Source: an uncultured Oscillospiraceae bacterium (GTDB lineage Bacteria; Bacillota; Clostridia; Oscillospirales; Oscillospiraceae). From it: 26,034 nt of DNA. Under the pieces are notes generated by a model. The model was not told the origin of the DNA and searched no databases. It saw nothing but the letters and a program-made list of their open reading frames with translations. Of the stretch, positions 15,816-22,637 are shown piece after piece; position 1 is the stretch's first letter; every line of letters begins with the position of its first letter. The position numbers and the translations under genes are program-made. Location of the stretch: NCBI GenBank assembly GCA_934597585.1, contig CAKTSA010000024.1, forward strand, positions 1 through 26,034, given 5' to 3'.

Positions 15816-16840
15816 GACGCCTGACCTGCCTGCTGCTGGCCTGCCTGACGGCCCTGTCCCTCACCGCCTGCGGCGCGCCGAAAACTGAGACGCTGGATAT
15901 CTTCGCCATGGACACCTATATGTCCCTGGTGGCCATCGGCGACGGCGCCTCCGACGTGCTGCAGAAATGCTCCACCCAGATCAATGCCCTGGAGCAGAAA
16001 CTCAGCCGCACCATCGCCACCAGTGACGTATCCCGCCTGAATGCCGACAGCACCGCCCAGCTGGACGGAGATACGGCGGCGCTGCTGCAAGCGGCGCTGC
16101 AGTACAGTGCCGAAACCGGCGGCGCCTTTGACGTGTCTATCGCCCCCCTGGTAGCGCTGTGGGGCATCACCACCGATAGTCCCCGCGTCCCCACGCAGGA
16201 AGAGATCGACGCCCTGCTGCCCCTGGTGGGCAGCGATCATGTCCGGCTGGACGGCACCACCGCCGCGCTGGATGCAGGCTGCGCCATCGACCTGGGCGGC
16301 ATCGGCAAGGGCTATGCCTCTGACAAGACGGCAGATTTGTTTGCGGACAGTGCCATCTCCGGCGGCTTCGTCAGTCTGGGCGGCAACGTCTATGTCCACG
16401 GCACCACTGCCGAGGGCAAGCTCTGGAACGTGGCTATCCAGGATCCCCGGAACACCGAGGGCTTTGCCTGTACCCTGCACCTGTCGGACGCCTTTGTGGT
16501 GACCTCCGGCGGCTACCAGCGCTACTTTGAGGCCCCGGACGGCACAGTGTATCAGCATATCATCGACCCCGCCACCGGCTATCCGGTGGACAACGGACTT
16601 CTGAGCGTCTCCATCATCACCCGCCGCCATAGCGGCGGCACCGGCACCATGGCCGACGCCTACTCCACCGCCCTGTACGTCATGGGCGAGACCGCCGCCG
16701 TGGACTTCTGGCGGCAGCAGAACAGCTTCGACATGGTGCTGATAACAGAGGACGGCCGGGTACTCTATACGCCCGGCCTGGCGGACTGCTTCAGCGAGAC
16801 GGAGGGAAGCGGCTATGACTACGCGCTCATCAACGCCTGA
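15812..16840 (+). CDS. apbE: FAD:protein FMN transferase lipoprotein (ApbE)
   Basis: A 342-residue exported enzyme that moves FMN from FAD onto a Thr of target flavoproteins outside the membrane. The signal peptide ends in lipobox LTAC (Cys20). Family motifs are MDTYMSL (33-39), GGAFDVSIAPLVALWG, the nucleotide-binding GCAIDLGGIGKGYASDK, TSGGYQRYF, HIIDPATGYPV and the metal-site GTMADAYSTALYVMG. It overlaps recR by four bases and the next gene by 26, so translation is coupled. Its companions resemble EetA/EetB of flavin-based electron transfer loci, which suggests extracytosolic redox chemistry. No flavinylated target is encoded in this window. Confidence 0.95.
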   Translation: MRRLTCLLLACLTALSLTACGAPKTETLDIFAMDTYMSLVAIGDGASDVLQKCSTQINALEQKLSRTIATSDVSRLNADSTAQLDGDTAALLQAALQYSAETGGAFDVSIAPLVALWGITTDSPRVPTQEEIDALLPLVGSDHVRLDGTTAALDAGCAIDLGGIGKGYASDKTADLFADSAISGGFVSLGGNVYVHGTTAEGKLWNVAIQDPRNTEGFACTLHLSDAFVVTSGGYQRYFEAPDGTVYQHIIDPATGYPVDNGLLSVSIITRRHSGGTGTMADAYSTALYVMGETAAVDFWRQQNSFDMVLITEDGRVLYTPGLADCFSETEGSGYDYALINA

Positions 16841-17219
16841 ACTGAAATTCAACCGCTATGACGCCGTCGTGGCGGCCATCGTGGCGCTGCTGGCCATCGC
16901 CGCGGCGCTGTGGTTCTACCTGCCCAAGGCCCAGACAGGCGACCTGACAGTAGTCATCTCCGTGGGCGGCGAAGAAGCGCAGCGTGTCAGTCTGAATAGC
17001 TTTACAGACACCATCATCTCTCACAACGGCTACACGCTCACCGTCGCCACCGACGGCGACAGCGTCTGGGTGGCGGACAGCGACTGTCCTACCCAGGACT
17101 GCGTCCACACCGGCCATATCCGCCGCGCGGGCCAGTCCATCGTCTGTCTCCCTGCCCAGGTGGTGATCCATCTGGAGGGCGCGGCTTCCGCCGACGCCCC
17201 TGACGTGATCGTGGGGTGA
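16815..17219 (+). CDS. NusG domain II protein, EetA-like
   Basis: A 134-residue membrane-anchored protein with one hydrophobic helix (about 18-36, VVAAIVALLAIAAALWFYL) and an outer domain carrying CPTQDCVHTGHI (Cys91, Cys96), the signature of the NusG_II family. Despite the family name it has no transcription role; such proteins sit with ApbE and Gx-family membrane proteins, and EetA of Listeria-type electron transfer loci is of this kind. GGAGGGAAG precedes the ATG, which lies inside the end of apbE. The cysteine pair may be redox-active or structural; that is inference. Confidence 0.85.
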   Translation: MTTRSSTPELKFNRYDAVVAAIVALLAIAAALWFYLPKAQTGDLTVVISVGGEEAQRVSLNSFTDTIISHNGYTLTVATDGDSVWVADSDCPTQDCVHTGHIRRAGQSIVCLPAQVVIHLEGAASADAPDVIVG

Positions 17220-17224
17220 CGGCT

Positions 17225-17737
17225 ATGAAATGGACGACGAAAAACCTGGCCCTGTGCGCCGTGCTGACGGCCCTGGCCCTGGGCCTGAGCACCCTGGAAA
17301 ACCTCTTTCCTGTGTCACTGGTCATTCCTCTGCCGGGCGTAAAGCTGGGCCTGGCCAACATCGTCACGGTCTTCGCCCTCTACGAGCTGGGCGCGGCCCC
17401 GGCGCTGGTGATCCTGCTGGCCCGGTGCGGCCTGGGCAGTCTCTTTGCCGGAAATGTGTCGGCCCTGCTGTTTTCCCTGCTGGGCGGGCTCACCGCCATG
17501 CTGGTGATGATCGGCCTGAAGCATTGCCGCCGACTCAGCATCTATGGCGTCTCCATCGGCGGCGCGGCGGCCCACAACCTGGGCCAGATGGCCGCCGCCA
17601 TCATCACCCTGGGCAACGCCATGGTGCTGGGCTATCTCCCCTTCCTGCTGGCGGTCTCTCTGGTGACAGGAACACTGACGGGCTTCGTCTCGTCGCTTCT
17701 CTTCCGGGCCATGGCCCATGTAAAACTCTCAAAATAG
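17225..17737 (+). CDS. Gx-family integral membrane protein, EetB-like
   Basis: A 170-residue membrane protein with about five hydrophobic segments (LALCAVLTALALGLSTLE, VKLGLANIVTVFALYEL, ALLFSLLGGLTAMLVMIG, QMAAAIITLGNAMVLGYL, LLAVSLVTGTLTGFV). It is often annotated as heptaprenyl diphosphate synthase component I, but it lacks prenyltransferase DDxxD motifs; the PxPGVKLGLANI motif is that of the Gx transporter family. ATG 17225 with GGGGTGA upstream is preferred over GTG 17216, which overlaps the preceding stop. With apbE and the EetA-like gene it forms a recurrent membrane module for extracytosolic flavin or quinone electron transfer. Confidence 0.85.
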   Translation: MKWTTKNLALCAVLTALALGLSTLENLFPVSLVIPLPGVKLGLANIVTVFALYELGAAPALVILLARCGLGSLFAGNVSALLFSLLGGLTAMLVMIGLKHCRRLSIYGVSIGGAAAHNLGQMAAAIITLGNAMVLGYLPFLLAVSLVTGTLTGFVSSLLFRAMAHVKLSK

Positions 17738-17762
17738 GAAACCGCGCTTTTACTGTACATAG

Positions 17763-17784
17763 GGGTCGATGCCCACATCGACCC
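17763..17784. repeat. Palindromic hairpin before the AAA ATPase gene
   Basis: GGGTCGATG (17763-17771) and CATCGACCC (17776-17784) form a perfect 9-bp stem with a CCCA loop. It lacks a T-run. It resembles short REP-like hairpins that I have seen scattered between genes in related gut Clostridia, but only one copy is in this window, so the repeat call rests on memory. Confidence 0.45.
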
Positions 17785-17814
17785 GTTCAAAACTCCACAT
17801 CAGGAGGTAACAAA

Positions 17815-18861
17815 ATGGATCAGAAGGATAAGATCATCCTGCAGCAGCTGGACGTGATCCGCTCCATGACGGAAAACGGCATCAAGCGCATGAACAGCGA
17901 CTTCTGGGGCGCCCCCACCGCACCTCAGACCCCCGCAGCCCCCAAGGCGCCCACCGGCAGCAGCGACGGCGAGAAAAAGGCCGCTGCATCCACCGGCCAG
18001 AAGGAGGCAGAACCCAAAGAGGAGCTGCCGCCTCCCGAGAAGCTGGAGGATCTGCTGCAGGAGCTGGACACCTATATCGGACTGGACGTGGTGAAGGACG
18101 AGGTCCGCAGCCTCATCAACATGGTGCAGGTCTATAAGCTCCGCCGTGAACACGACCTGCCCACCACCGACATGTCCCTCCATATGGTCTTCACCGGCAA
18201 CCCCGGCACCGGCAAGACCATGATGGCCCGCATGATGGCCCGCATTTACCGCTCCCTGGGCATTCTCAGCAAGGGGCAGCTGGTAGAGGTGGACCGCAGC
18301 GGCCTGGTGGCGGGCTACGTGGGCCAGACAGCCATCAAGACCCAGAAAGCCATCGAAAAGGCCATGGGCGGCGTGCTGTTCATTGACGAGGCCTACGCTC
18401 TCAATGGCAAGTCGGAGAATGACTTCGGCCAGGAGGCCATCGACACTGTCCTGAAGGCCATGGAGGACCACCGGGACGACCTGGTGGTGATCGTGGCCGG
18501 CTACACCGACCTAATGGAGAAGTTCATCCACTCCAACCCCGGTCTTGAGAGCCGTTTCAACCGCTTCCTCCTCTTCCCCGACTACACGGTGGACGAGATG
18601 ATGGCCATCTTCAGGATGCGCTGCGGCAAGGGCTACGTGCTGACCGCCGAGGCCGAGCCCCTGGTCCGGGATTACATCGCTGAGGAGAGCGCCGCCGGAG
18701 ACAGCTTCGGCAACGCCCGCGGCGTGCGGAACATCTTCGAGCATATCCTGGTGGCCCAGAACAACCGCCTGGCCAAAATGGAAACCGTCACCCGGGACGA
18801 CCTGATGGCCCTGACCGCCGATGACGTGCTCCACGCCCGCGGCAAGATCGACGACGAATAA
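17815..18861 (+). CDS. AAA ATPase of the CbxX/SpoVK type
   Basis: A 348-residue cytoplasmic AAA+ protein of the CbbX/CfxQ-SpoVK-EccA group. Residues 1-30 form a coiled helix (IILQQLDVIRSMTENGIKRM), 31-75 an Ala/Pro/Lys/Glu-rich flexible linker, and 80-348 the ATPase: Walker A GNPGTGKT (128-135), pore loop AGYVGQT (166-172), Walker B VLFIDEAYAL (187-196), arginine finger region NPGLESRFNR (Arg247) and C-terminal sensor-2 helices with NARGVRNIFEH. AGGAGGTAAC precedes the ATG. It begins 77 bases after the EetB-like gene, past a hairpin. Client protein and process are unknown; members remodel Rubisco, spore proteins or secretion substrates. Confidence 0.88.
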   Translation: MDQKDKIILQQLDVIRSMTENGIKRMNSDFWGAPTAPQTPAAPKAPTGSSDGEKKAAASTGQKEAEPKEELPPPEKLEDLLQELDTYIGLDVVKDEVRSLINMVQVYKLRREHDLPTTDMSLHMVFTGNPGTGKTMMARMMARIYRSLGILSKGQLVEVDRSGLVAGYVGQTAIKTQKAIEKAMGGVLFIDEAYALNGKSENDFGQEAIDTVLKAMEDHRDDLVVIVAGYTDLMEKFIHSNPGLESRFNRFLLFPDYTVDEMMAIFRMRCGKGYVLTAEAEPLVRDYIAEESAAGDSFGNARGVRNIFEHILVAQNNRLAKMETVTRDDLMALTADDVLHARGKIDDE

Positions 18862-18868
18862 GCAAAAA

Positions 18869-18900
18869 AGACCCCGTCCAGCAGGACGGGGCCTTTTCTG
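18869..18900. terminator. Bidirectional terminator between convergent operons
   Basis: CCCCGTCC (18872-18879) pairs with GGACGGGG (18884-18891), flanked by AAAAAAGA on one side and CCTTTTCTG on the other. It therefore has T-runs on both strands and serves the AAA ATPase gene and the amino-acid ABC transporter operon. Confidence 0.9.
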
Positions 18901-18907
18901 TTTTGTT

Positions 18908-19657
18908 TTACAGCACCTTGCTGAGGAAGTCCTTCAGCCGGGGATCCTTGGGGTGGTCGAACAGCTCTGCAGGCGCGCCCTCCTCCAGGATCTTGCCGTC
19001 GGCCATGAACACCACGCGGTCCGCCACCTCACGGGCAAAGCCCATCTCGTGGGTGACCACGGCCATGGTCATGCCGTCCTTGGCCAGGTCCCGCATCAGG
19101 TCCAGCACCTCGCCCACCATTTCAGGGTCCAGGGCGGAGGTAGGCTCATCAAACAGCATGACCTCAGGATCCATAGCCAGGGCCCGGACGATGGCGATAC
19201 GCTGCTTCTGGCCGCCGGAGAGCATATTGGGATATTCGTTGGCCTTGTCAGCCAGACCGATCCGTTCTAACAGAGACTTGGCCTGGGCCTCCGCCTCGGC
19301 GGCGGTTTTCTTCTTCAGGGTGACAGGTGCCATGGTGATGTTCTGCAGCACCGTCTTGTGAGGGAACAGGTTGAAGTGCTGGAACACCATGCCCATCTTC
19401 TGGCGGTGGAGATTGATATCCACGGACTTGTCCGCCAGATCCACGCCGTCAAAATAGATGGCGCCGGAGGTAGGCTGCTCCAGCAGGTTCAGGCTGCGCA
19501 GCAGCGTGGATTTGCCGCTGCCGGAGGGGCCGATGATGGCCACCACCTCGCCTTTTTTGATCTCCAGATTGCAGTCGTTCAGGGCATGGACGGAGCCGTG
19601 ATTGTACTCCTTCACCAGATGCTGCACGGAAATAAGGACTTTACTGCTTGTCGCCAC
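18908..19657 (-). CDS. glnQ: Polar amino-acid ABC transporter ATPase
   Basis: The 249-residue ATPase of a glutamine/histidine-type importer. It has Walker [10 protein letters not shown] (43-51), the Q-loop [13 protein letters not shown], signature [16 protein letters not shown], Walker [15 protein letters not shown] and the H-loop VVTHEMGFA. Start GTG 19657 is chosen because AAAGGAG lies eight bases upstream and the homologous region ([16 protein letters not shown]) begins just after; a longer reading to 19738 would run inside the permease. It overlaps the permease end by 17 bases. The symbol reflects family, not proven substrate. Confidence 0.9.
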   Translation of the reverse strand: MATSSKVLISVQHLVKEYNHGSVHALNDCNLEIKKGEVVAIIGPSGSGKSTLLRSLNLLEQPTSGAIYFDGVDLADKSVDINLHRQKMGMVFQHFNLFPHKTVLQNITMAPVTLKKKTAAEAEAQAKSLLERIGLADKANEYPNMLSGGQKQRIAIVRALAMDPEVMLFDEPTSALDPEMVGEVLDLMRDLAKDGMTMAVVTHEMGFAREVADRVVFMADGKILEEGAPAELFDHPKDPRLKDFLSKVL

Positions 19658-20372
19658 GACGCATTCTCCTTTCGATGGCCTCGATCGCCTTGGAGGCCGG
19701 ATAGTTGATGCAGAAATAGACCAACGCGGCCAGTACATAGGGGGCCAGCGTGATATACGAGTTACCGGAGACGGTCTGTGCGGTGTACATGATCTCCGCC
19801 ATGCCCAGCACGGAGCAGATGGAGGATTCCTTCACCATGGTGACCACCTCGTTGGCCAGGGCGGGCAGCACGTTCTTGATGGCCTGGGGCAGCACCACCA
19901 GGCGCATGGACTGCCAGCCGGACAGGCCCAGGGAGCGGGCGGCCTCGGTCTGGCCCTTATCCACCGCCAGAATACCGGCACGGAAGATCTCGGCCACATA
20001 GGCGGAGCTGTTCAGAGCCAGGGCCACCACACCGGGGATAAAGCGGTTGATGGCGATGAAGCCGAACAGCAGCGTGCGGGGCAGCGTGATGTAGTGGAAC
20101 AGTCCGAAGTAGATGATGGACAGCTGCACCAGCATGGGGGTGGAGCGGAACACCGCGATGTACGCGCCGGCAAACCATTTGATGGGCTTGACCTTGCTGA
20201 GGCGCATCATGGCCAGCAGCAGAGCGGGGATCACCGCCAGCAGCACGGAGACCACAGCCAGCAGCAGCGTATATTCAAAGCCTCGGACAAAGGCGGAGCC
20301 ATACTTGGGCAGGAACGAGAAATTGAAGAAGTTTGTGTTGTCCATATTCACAAACAGATCATTCCACGACAT
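19641..20372 (-). CDS. Polar amino-acid ABC transporter permease
   Basis: A 243-residue membrane subunit of the HisM/GlnP family. It has about five hydrophobic segments ([23 protein letters not shown] first), the family sequence [19 protein letters not shown], and the cytoplasmic coupling loop [22 protein letters not shown] that contacts the ATPase. The ATG at 20372 has AAAGGA upstream. It works as a homodimer with the ATPase, fed by the binding protein encoded 95 bases upstream across a hairpin. Confidence 0.92.
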   Translation of the reverse strand: MSWNDLFVNMDNTNFFNFSFLPKYGSAFVRGFEYTLLLAVVSVLLAVIPALLLAMMRLSKVKPIKWFAGAYIAVFRSTPMLVQLSIIYFGLFHYITLPRTLLFGFIAINRFIPGVVALALNSSAYVAEIFRAGILAVDKGQTEAARSLGLSGWQSMRLVVLPQAIKNVLPALANEVVTMVKESSICSVLGMAEIMYTAQTVSGNSYITLAPYVLAALVYFCINYPASKAIEAIERRMRRGDKQ

Positions 20373-20413
20373 AGACGAAGCATCCTTTCACATGTTCTGG
20401 GGCCTAAAGCGCA

Positions 20414-20449
20414 CGCAAGCGTGCAAAGCCGAGGCTCTGCACGTTTGCG
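20414..20449 (-). other. Hairpin between binding-protein and permease genes
   Basis: CGCAAGCGTGCA (20414-20425) pairs with TGCACGTTTGCG (20438-20449), 11 of 12 bases, and the loop holds a further AGCC/GGCT pair. No T-run follows on the minus strand. It likely stabilises the upstream binding-protein message or limits read-through into the permease. Confidence 0.65.
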
Positions 20450-20467
20450 GTAAGATCACGGGGTTTA

Positions 20468-21358
20468 TCAGCCGACGTAGCTCAGGCCCACGTTGCCGTC
20501 CAGCACCAACAGGTCGATGGTGCCGTTCTTCAGCTCGGTGACCAGGGTGGGGACCAGGGACTCCAGCACCATGCCGTTGGCAGCCTCGGGGAACATATCG
20601 GCGGCGGCCATGGCCTTGGTGGTGTTCTTCTGGGCGCCGATGATGACGGAAGCCTGGTTGATGTCGTCCACGGTCTTGTACTTGTCAGCGTCGGAAGCCT
20701 TCACCAGAATGACGGGAGGCAGGTCGGTGTAGTAGGGATCGGAGAAGTCGCAGGCCAGAGCACGCTCTTCGGTGTACTCGCAGGCGGCCAGCACCATGTC
20801 GAAGTCGCCGTTGCTCAGAGAGGTGACCAGGTTATCGAAGTTCATGGACTCGATCTGCAGCTCCATGCCCATGGAGTCGGCAATGTACTTGGCGACCTCC
20901 ACGTCGATACCGGCATACTCGGTCATAGCGGCGTCGGCAAAGAACTCATAGGGAGGATAGTCGGGGCTGGTGCCCAGCACCAGGACGGGCTTGTCGCTGG
21001 AAGCGGCGGCGTCATCGGCGGGAGCCAGGTTGGAGGCCACAGCGTCGGGGGTGTAGGTCTCCTGAGAGGCGACCTTGTTCTCGATCTCCTTGATCAGGGC
21101 GCCGTCGTTGGCGGTCAGCTCAGCGATGGCCTTGTTGATGCCCTCCAGCAGGCCCTTGGGGTCGCCCTTCTGCACCAGAACACGGTAAGGCTCGGTCTCG
21201 CCCCAGTCCACCACGTTCTCCAGAACCACCAGAGACTCGTCGGTGTTGGCAGCGTCGCCGTTTGCGTTGTTATCGTCAGCAGCGTTATTACCGCCGCCGC
21301 AGGCCACCAGGCTCAGCGCCATCAGCATGGCCAGCATCAATGCCAGAAACTTTTTCAT
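20468..21358 (-). CDS. Amino-acid binding lipoprotein, apparently circularly permuted
   Basis: A 296-residue SBP_bac_3-type extracellular binding protein. After a signal peptide with lipobox LVAC (Cys20) and an Asn/Asp/Ala linker, residues about 40-101 (SLVVLE, PYRVLVQKGDP, LLEGINKAIAEL, ALIKEIENK) match what normally ends this family. A linker rich in Ala/Asp/Ser (102-123) follows, then the usual N-terminus VLVLGTSPDYPPYEF and the rest of the domain: TEERALACDFSDPYY with ligand Arg199, and LLVLDGNVG with ligand Asp287. The protein stops there, where about 60 more residues are expected. Order is therefore C-segment, linker, N-segment: a circular permutation with ligand residues kept. ATG 21358 fits AAAGGA better than ATG 21367. 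It is the first gene of the operon. Confidence 0.85.
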   Translation of the reverse strand: MKKFLALMLAMLMALSLVACGGGNNAADDNNANGDAANTDESLVVLENVVDWGETEPYRVLVQKGDPKGLLEGINKAIAELTANDGALIKEIENKVASQETYTPDAVASNLAPADDAAASSDKPVLVLGTSPDYPPYEFFADAAMTEYAGIDVEVAKYIADSMGMELQIESMNFDNLVTSLSNGDFDMVLAACEYTEERALACDFSDPYYTDLPPVILVKASDADKYKTVDDINQASVIIGAQKNTTKAMAAADMFPEAANGMVLESLVPTLVTELKNGTIDLLVLDGNVGLSYVG

Positions 21359-21439
21359 CTTTTTCATTTCCTTTCAAAATACTTTGTTGGCTCCGCTCCG
21401 GCCTTCCTATATCCGAAGTCGGAGGAACGTTACGATGTG

Positions 21440-21455
21440 GTCAACTCCTGTTGAC
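21440..21455. promoter_or_regulatory. Candidate operator overlapping transcription start
   Basis: GTCAAC-TCCT-GTTGAC is a perfect 6-bp inverted repeat located just downstream of the -10 box of the binding-protein promoter, a position where bound protein would block transcription. The divergent AraC-type regulator or another repressor could use it. Confidence 0.45.
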
Positions 21456-21462
21456 AGTGGAT

Positions 21463-21491
21463 ACTATACACCCTCTATGCATATAAGTCAA
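21463..21491 (-). promoter_or_regulatory. Promoter of the amino-acid ABC operon
   Basis: On the minus strand TTGACT, a 17-base spacer and TATAGT make a near-consensus promoter. About 95 bases of leader follow before the binding-protein start and include the small hairpin TCCGA-ag-TCGGA near 21414-21425. Confidence 0.75.
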
Positions 21492-21657
21492 CCTCTTTTT
21501 GAATATTTTTTCATCTCTTTTGCCGTTTTTGGTGGTTTTGGCTCTTTTCCCCCTTCTTCTCAATGTTATGTACAGCATTTTGCCCAACATCTATTATGTA
21601 TAAATGCATAAATATGCGTGTATGCGGTAAACTCTCCCTTTCCCTCTAAATCCAAGA
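21492..21657. other. A+T-rich divergent spacer
   Basis: Together with the flanking promoters this makes the 348-base gap between the binding-protein gene and the second AraC-type gene. It is pyrimidine-rich on the plus strand (TTTTT, CTCTTTT, CCCCCTTCTTCT) with ATGTATAAATGCATAAATATGCG near 21596-21618. I see no gene or RNA in it. Confidence 0.4.
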
Positions 21658-21687
21658 TTGCACTTTTTGCATACCATGTGGTATAAT
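21658..21687 (+). promoter_or_regulatory. Promoter of second AraC-type regulator
   Basis: TTGCAC (21658-21663), an 18-base spacer and TATAAT (21682-21687) lie 28 bases before the start codon at 21716. The ATG at 21686 overlaps the -10 box and so cannot be the start. Confidence 0.7.
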
Positions 21688-21715
21688 GCACGCAAAACCT
21701 GCGGGAGGTGTCATC

Positions 21716-22537
21716 ATGGAACCCTTACCCTATGAAAAGCGCGGCTATCTCAACGAGCCCTTTCGCCTCTTCCACCTGGCGGACGCCAACCACCAGGAGA
21801 TCGCCTATCACTACCATACCTTTCATAAGATCATCATCCTTCTGGCCGGCCGGGCCGACTACGCCATCGAGGGTGAGCGCTACGCCCTGCAGCCGGGGGA
21901 CTACGTCCTGGTGGGCCGGGGCAGCATCCACAAGCCCATCGTGGAGCGGGGCGACTTCTACGAGCGGGTGATCCTCTACATCTCCCCCGCCTTTCTGCGG
22001 GAGCTGTCCCGGGACGGCGATGACCTGGCCGCCTGCTTCCGCCAGGCCCAGCAGGACTTCCGCTACGTCTACCACTCCGGCGCCGACCGGGTACGGGAGC
22101 TGTTCACCCAGCTGGAGCAGTCCCAACAGACGGAGGGCTTTGGCGCGGCGCTGCTGCAGCGCGCCCTGTTCACCCAGCTGATGGTGGAGGTAAACCGCAC
22201 CTCCCTCACCGGCAACACCGCCAGCGCCGCCGCAGGCGACAGCAAGGTGGTGGCCATCCTACAATACCTGAACGCCCATCTGACCGAGGGTCTGACCATC
22301 GACGACCTGGCGGACCGTTTCTACATCAGCAAATACCACATGATGCGCCGCTTCCGGGAGGAGACCGGCTACACCATCCACAGCTACCTGACAGAGAAGC
22401 GCCTGCTGCTGGCCCAGCAGCTGCTGAGCCAGGGCATCCCCCTGGGCGAGGCCGCCCTCCGCTGCGGCTACCAGGAGTATTCCACCTTCTCCCGGGCCTA
22501 CAAAAAGCAGTTCGGCCGCGCCCCCTCGGCCAGATAG
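21716..22537 (+). CDS. AraC-family transcriptional regulator
   Basis: A 273-residue regulator with an N-terminal cupin sensor (AYHYHTFHKIIILLAGRADY, then LQPGDYVLVGRGSIHKP) and C-terminal double helix-turn-helix (LTIDDLADRFYISKYHMMRRF; IPLGEAALRCGYQEYSTFSRAYKKQFGRAP). The paired His residues in the cupin resemble those of sensors for sugars or small metabolites. GGGAGGTG sits before ATG 21716. It is divergent from the amino-acid ABC operon and upstream of a DAACS symporter with its own promoter, so either is a plausible target; the sequence does not decide. Confidence 0.9.
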   Translation: MEPLPYEKRGYLNEPFRLFHLADANHQEIAYHYHTFHKIIILLAGRADYAIEGERYALQPGDYVLVGRGSIHKPIVERGDFYERVILYISPAFLRELSRDGDDLAACFRQAQQDFRYVYHSGADRVRELFTQLEQSQQTEGFGAALLQRALFTQLMVEVNRTSLTGNTASAAAGDSKVVAILQYLNAHLTEGLTIDDLADRFYISKYHMMRRFREETGYTIHSYLTEKRLLLAQQLLSQGIPLGEAALRCGYQEYSTFSRAYKKQFGRAPSAR

Positions 22538-22571
22538 CACGATTTGCCATGTGTAAAGGCAATTTTTCCGA

Positions 22572-22599
22572 TTTACATTTGAAAAAATGCTTATATAAT
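22572..22599 (+). promoter_or_regulatory. Promoter of the DAACS symporter gene
   Basis: TTTACA (22572-22577), a 16-base A-rich spacer and TATAAT (22594-22599) precede the symporter ATG by 38 bases. GTAAAGG and TTTACA flank the spacer region in inverted orientation (22555-22577), which may be an operator. Confidence 0.65.
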
Positions 22600-22637
22600 A
22601 GGGGTACCAAACTTGTGTGTGAATAAGGAGGACCGAA

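Noticed and set aside
16815..17219. NusG-type transcription factor
   Set aside because: Only the NusG_II-like outer domain with a CPxxxC motif is present behind a membrane helix; there is no NGN or KOW domain.
17225..17737. Heptaprenyl diphosphate synthase component I
   Set aside because: A common database label; the sequence is a multi-helix Gx-family membrane protein without prenyltransferase motifs.
20373..21367. Frameshift or truncation of the amino-acid binding protein
   Set aside because: The missing C-terminal segment is not encoded downstream of the stop, which is followed by a hairpin, but is present intact at the N-terminus; permutation explains this better than decay.
21686..21715. 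Upstream ATG for the second AraC-type regulator
   Set aside because: It overlaps the -10 box TATAAT and lacks a ribosome site; ATG 21716 has GGGAGGTG.
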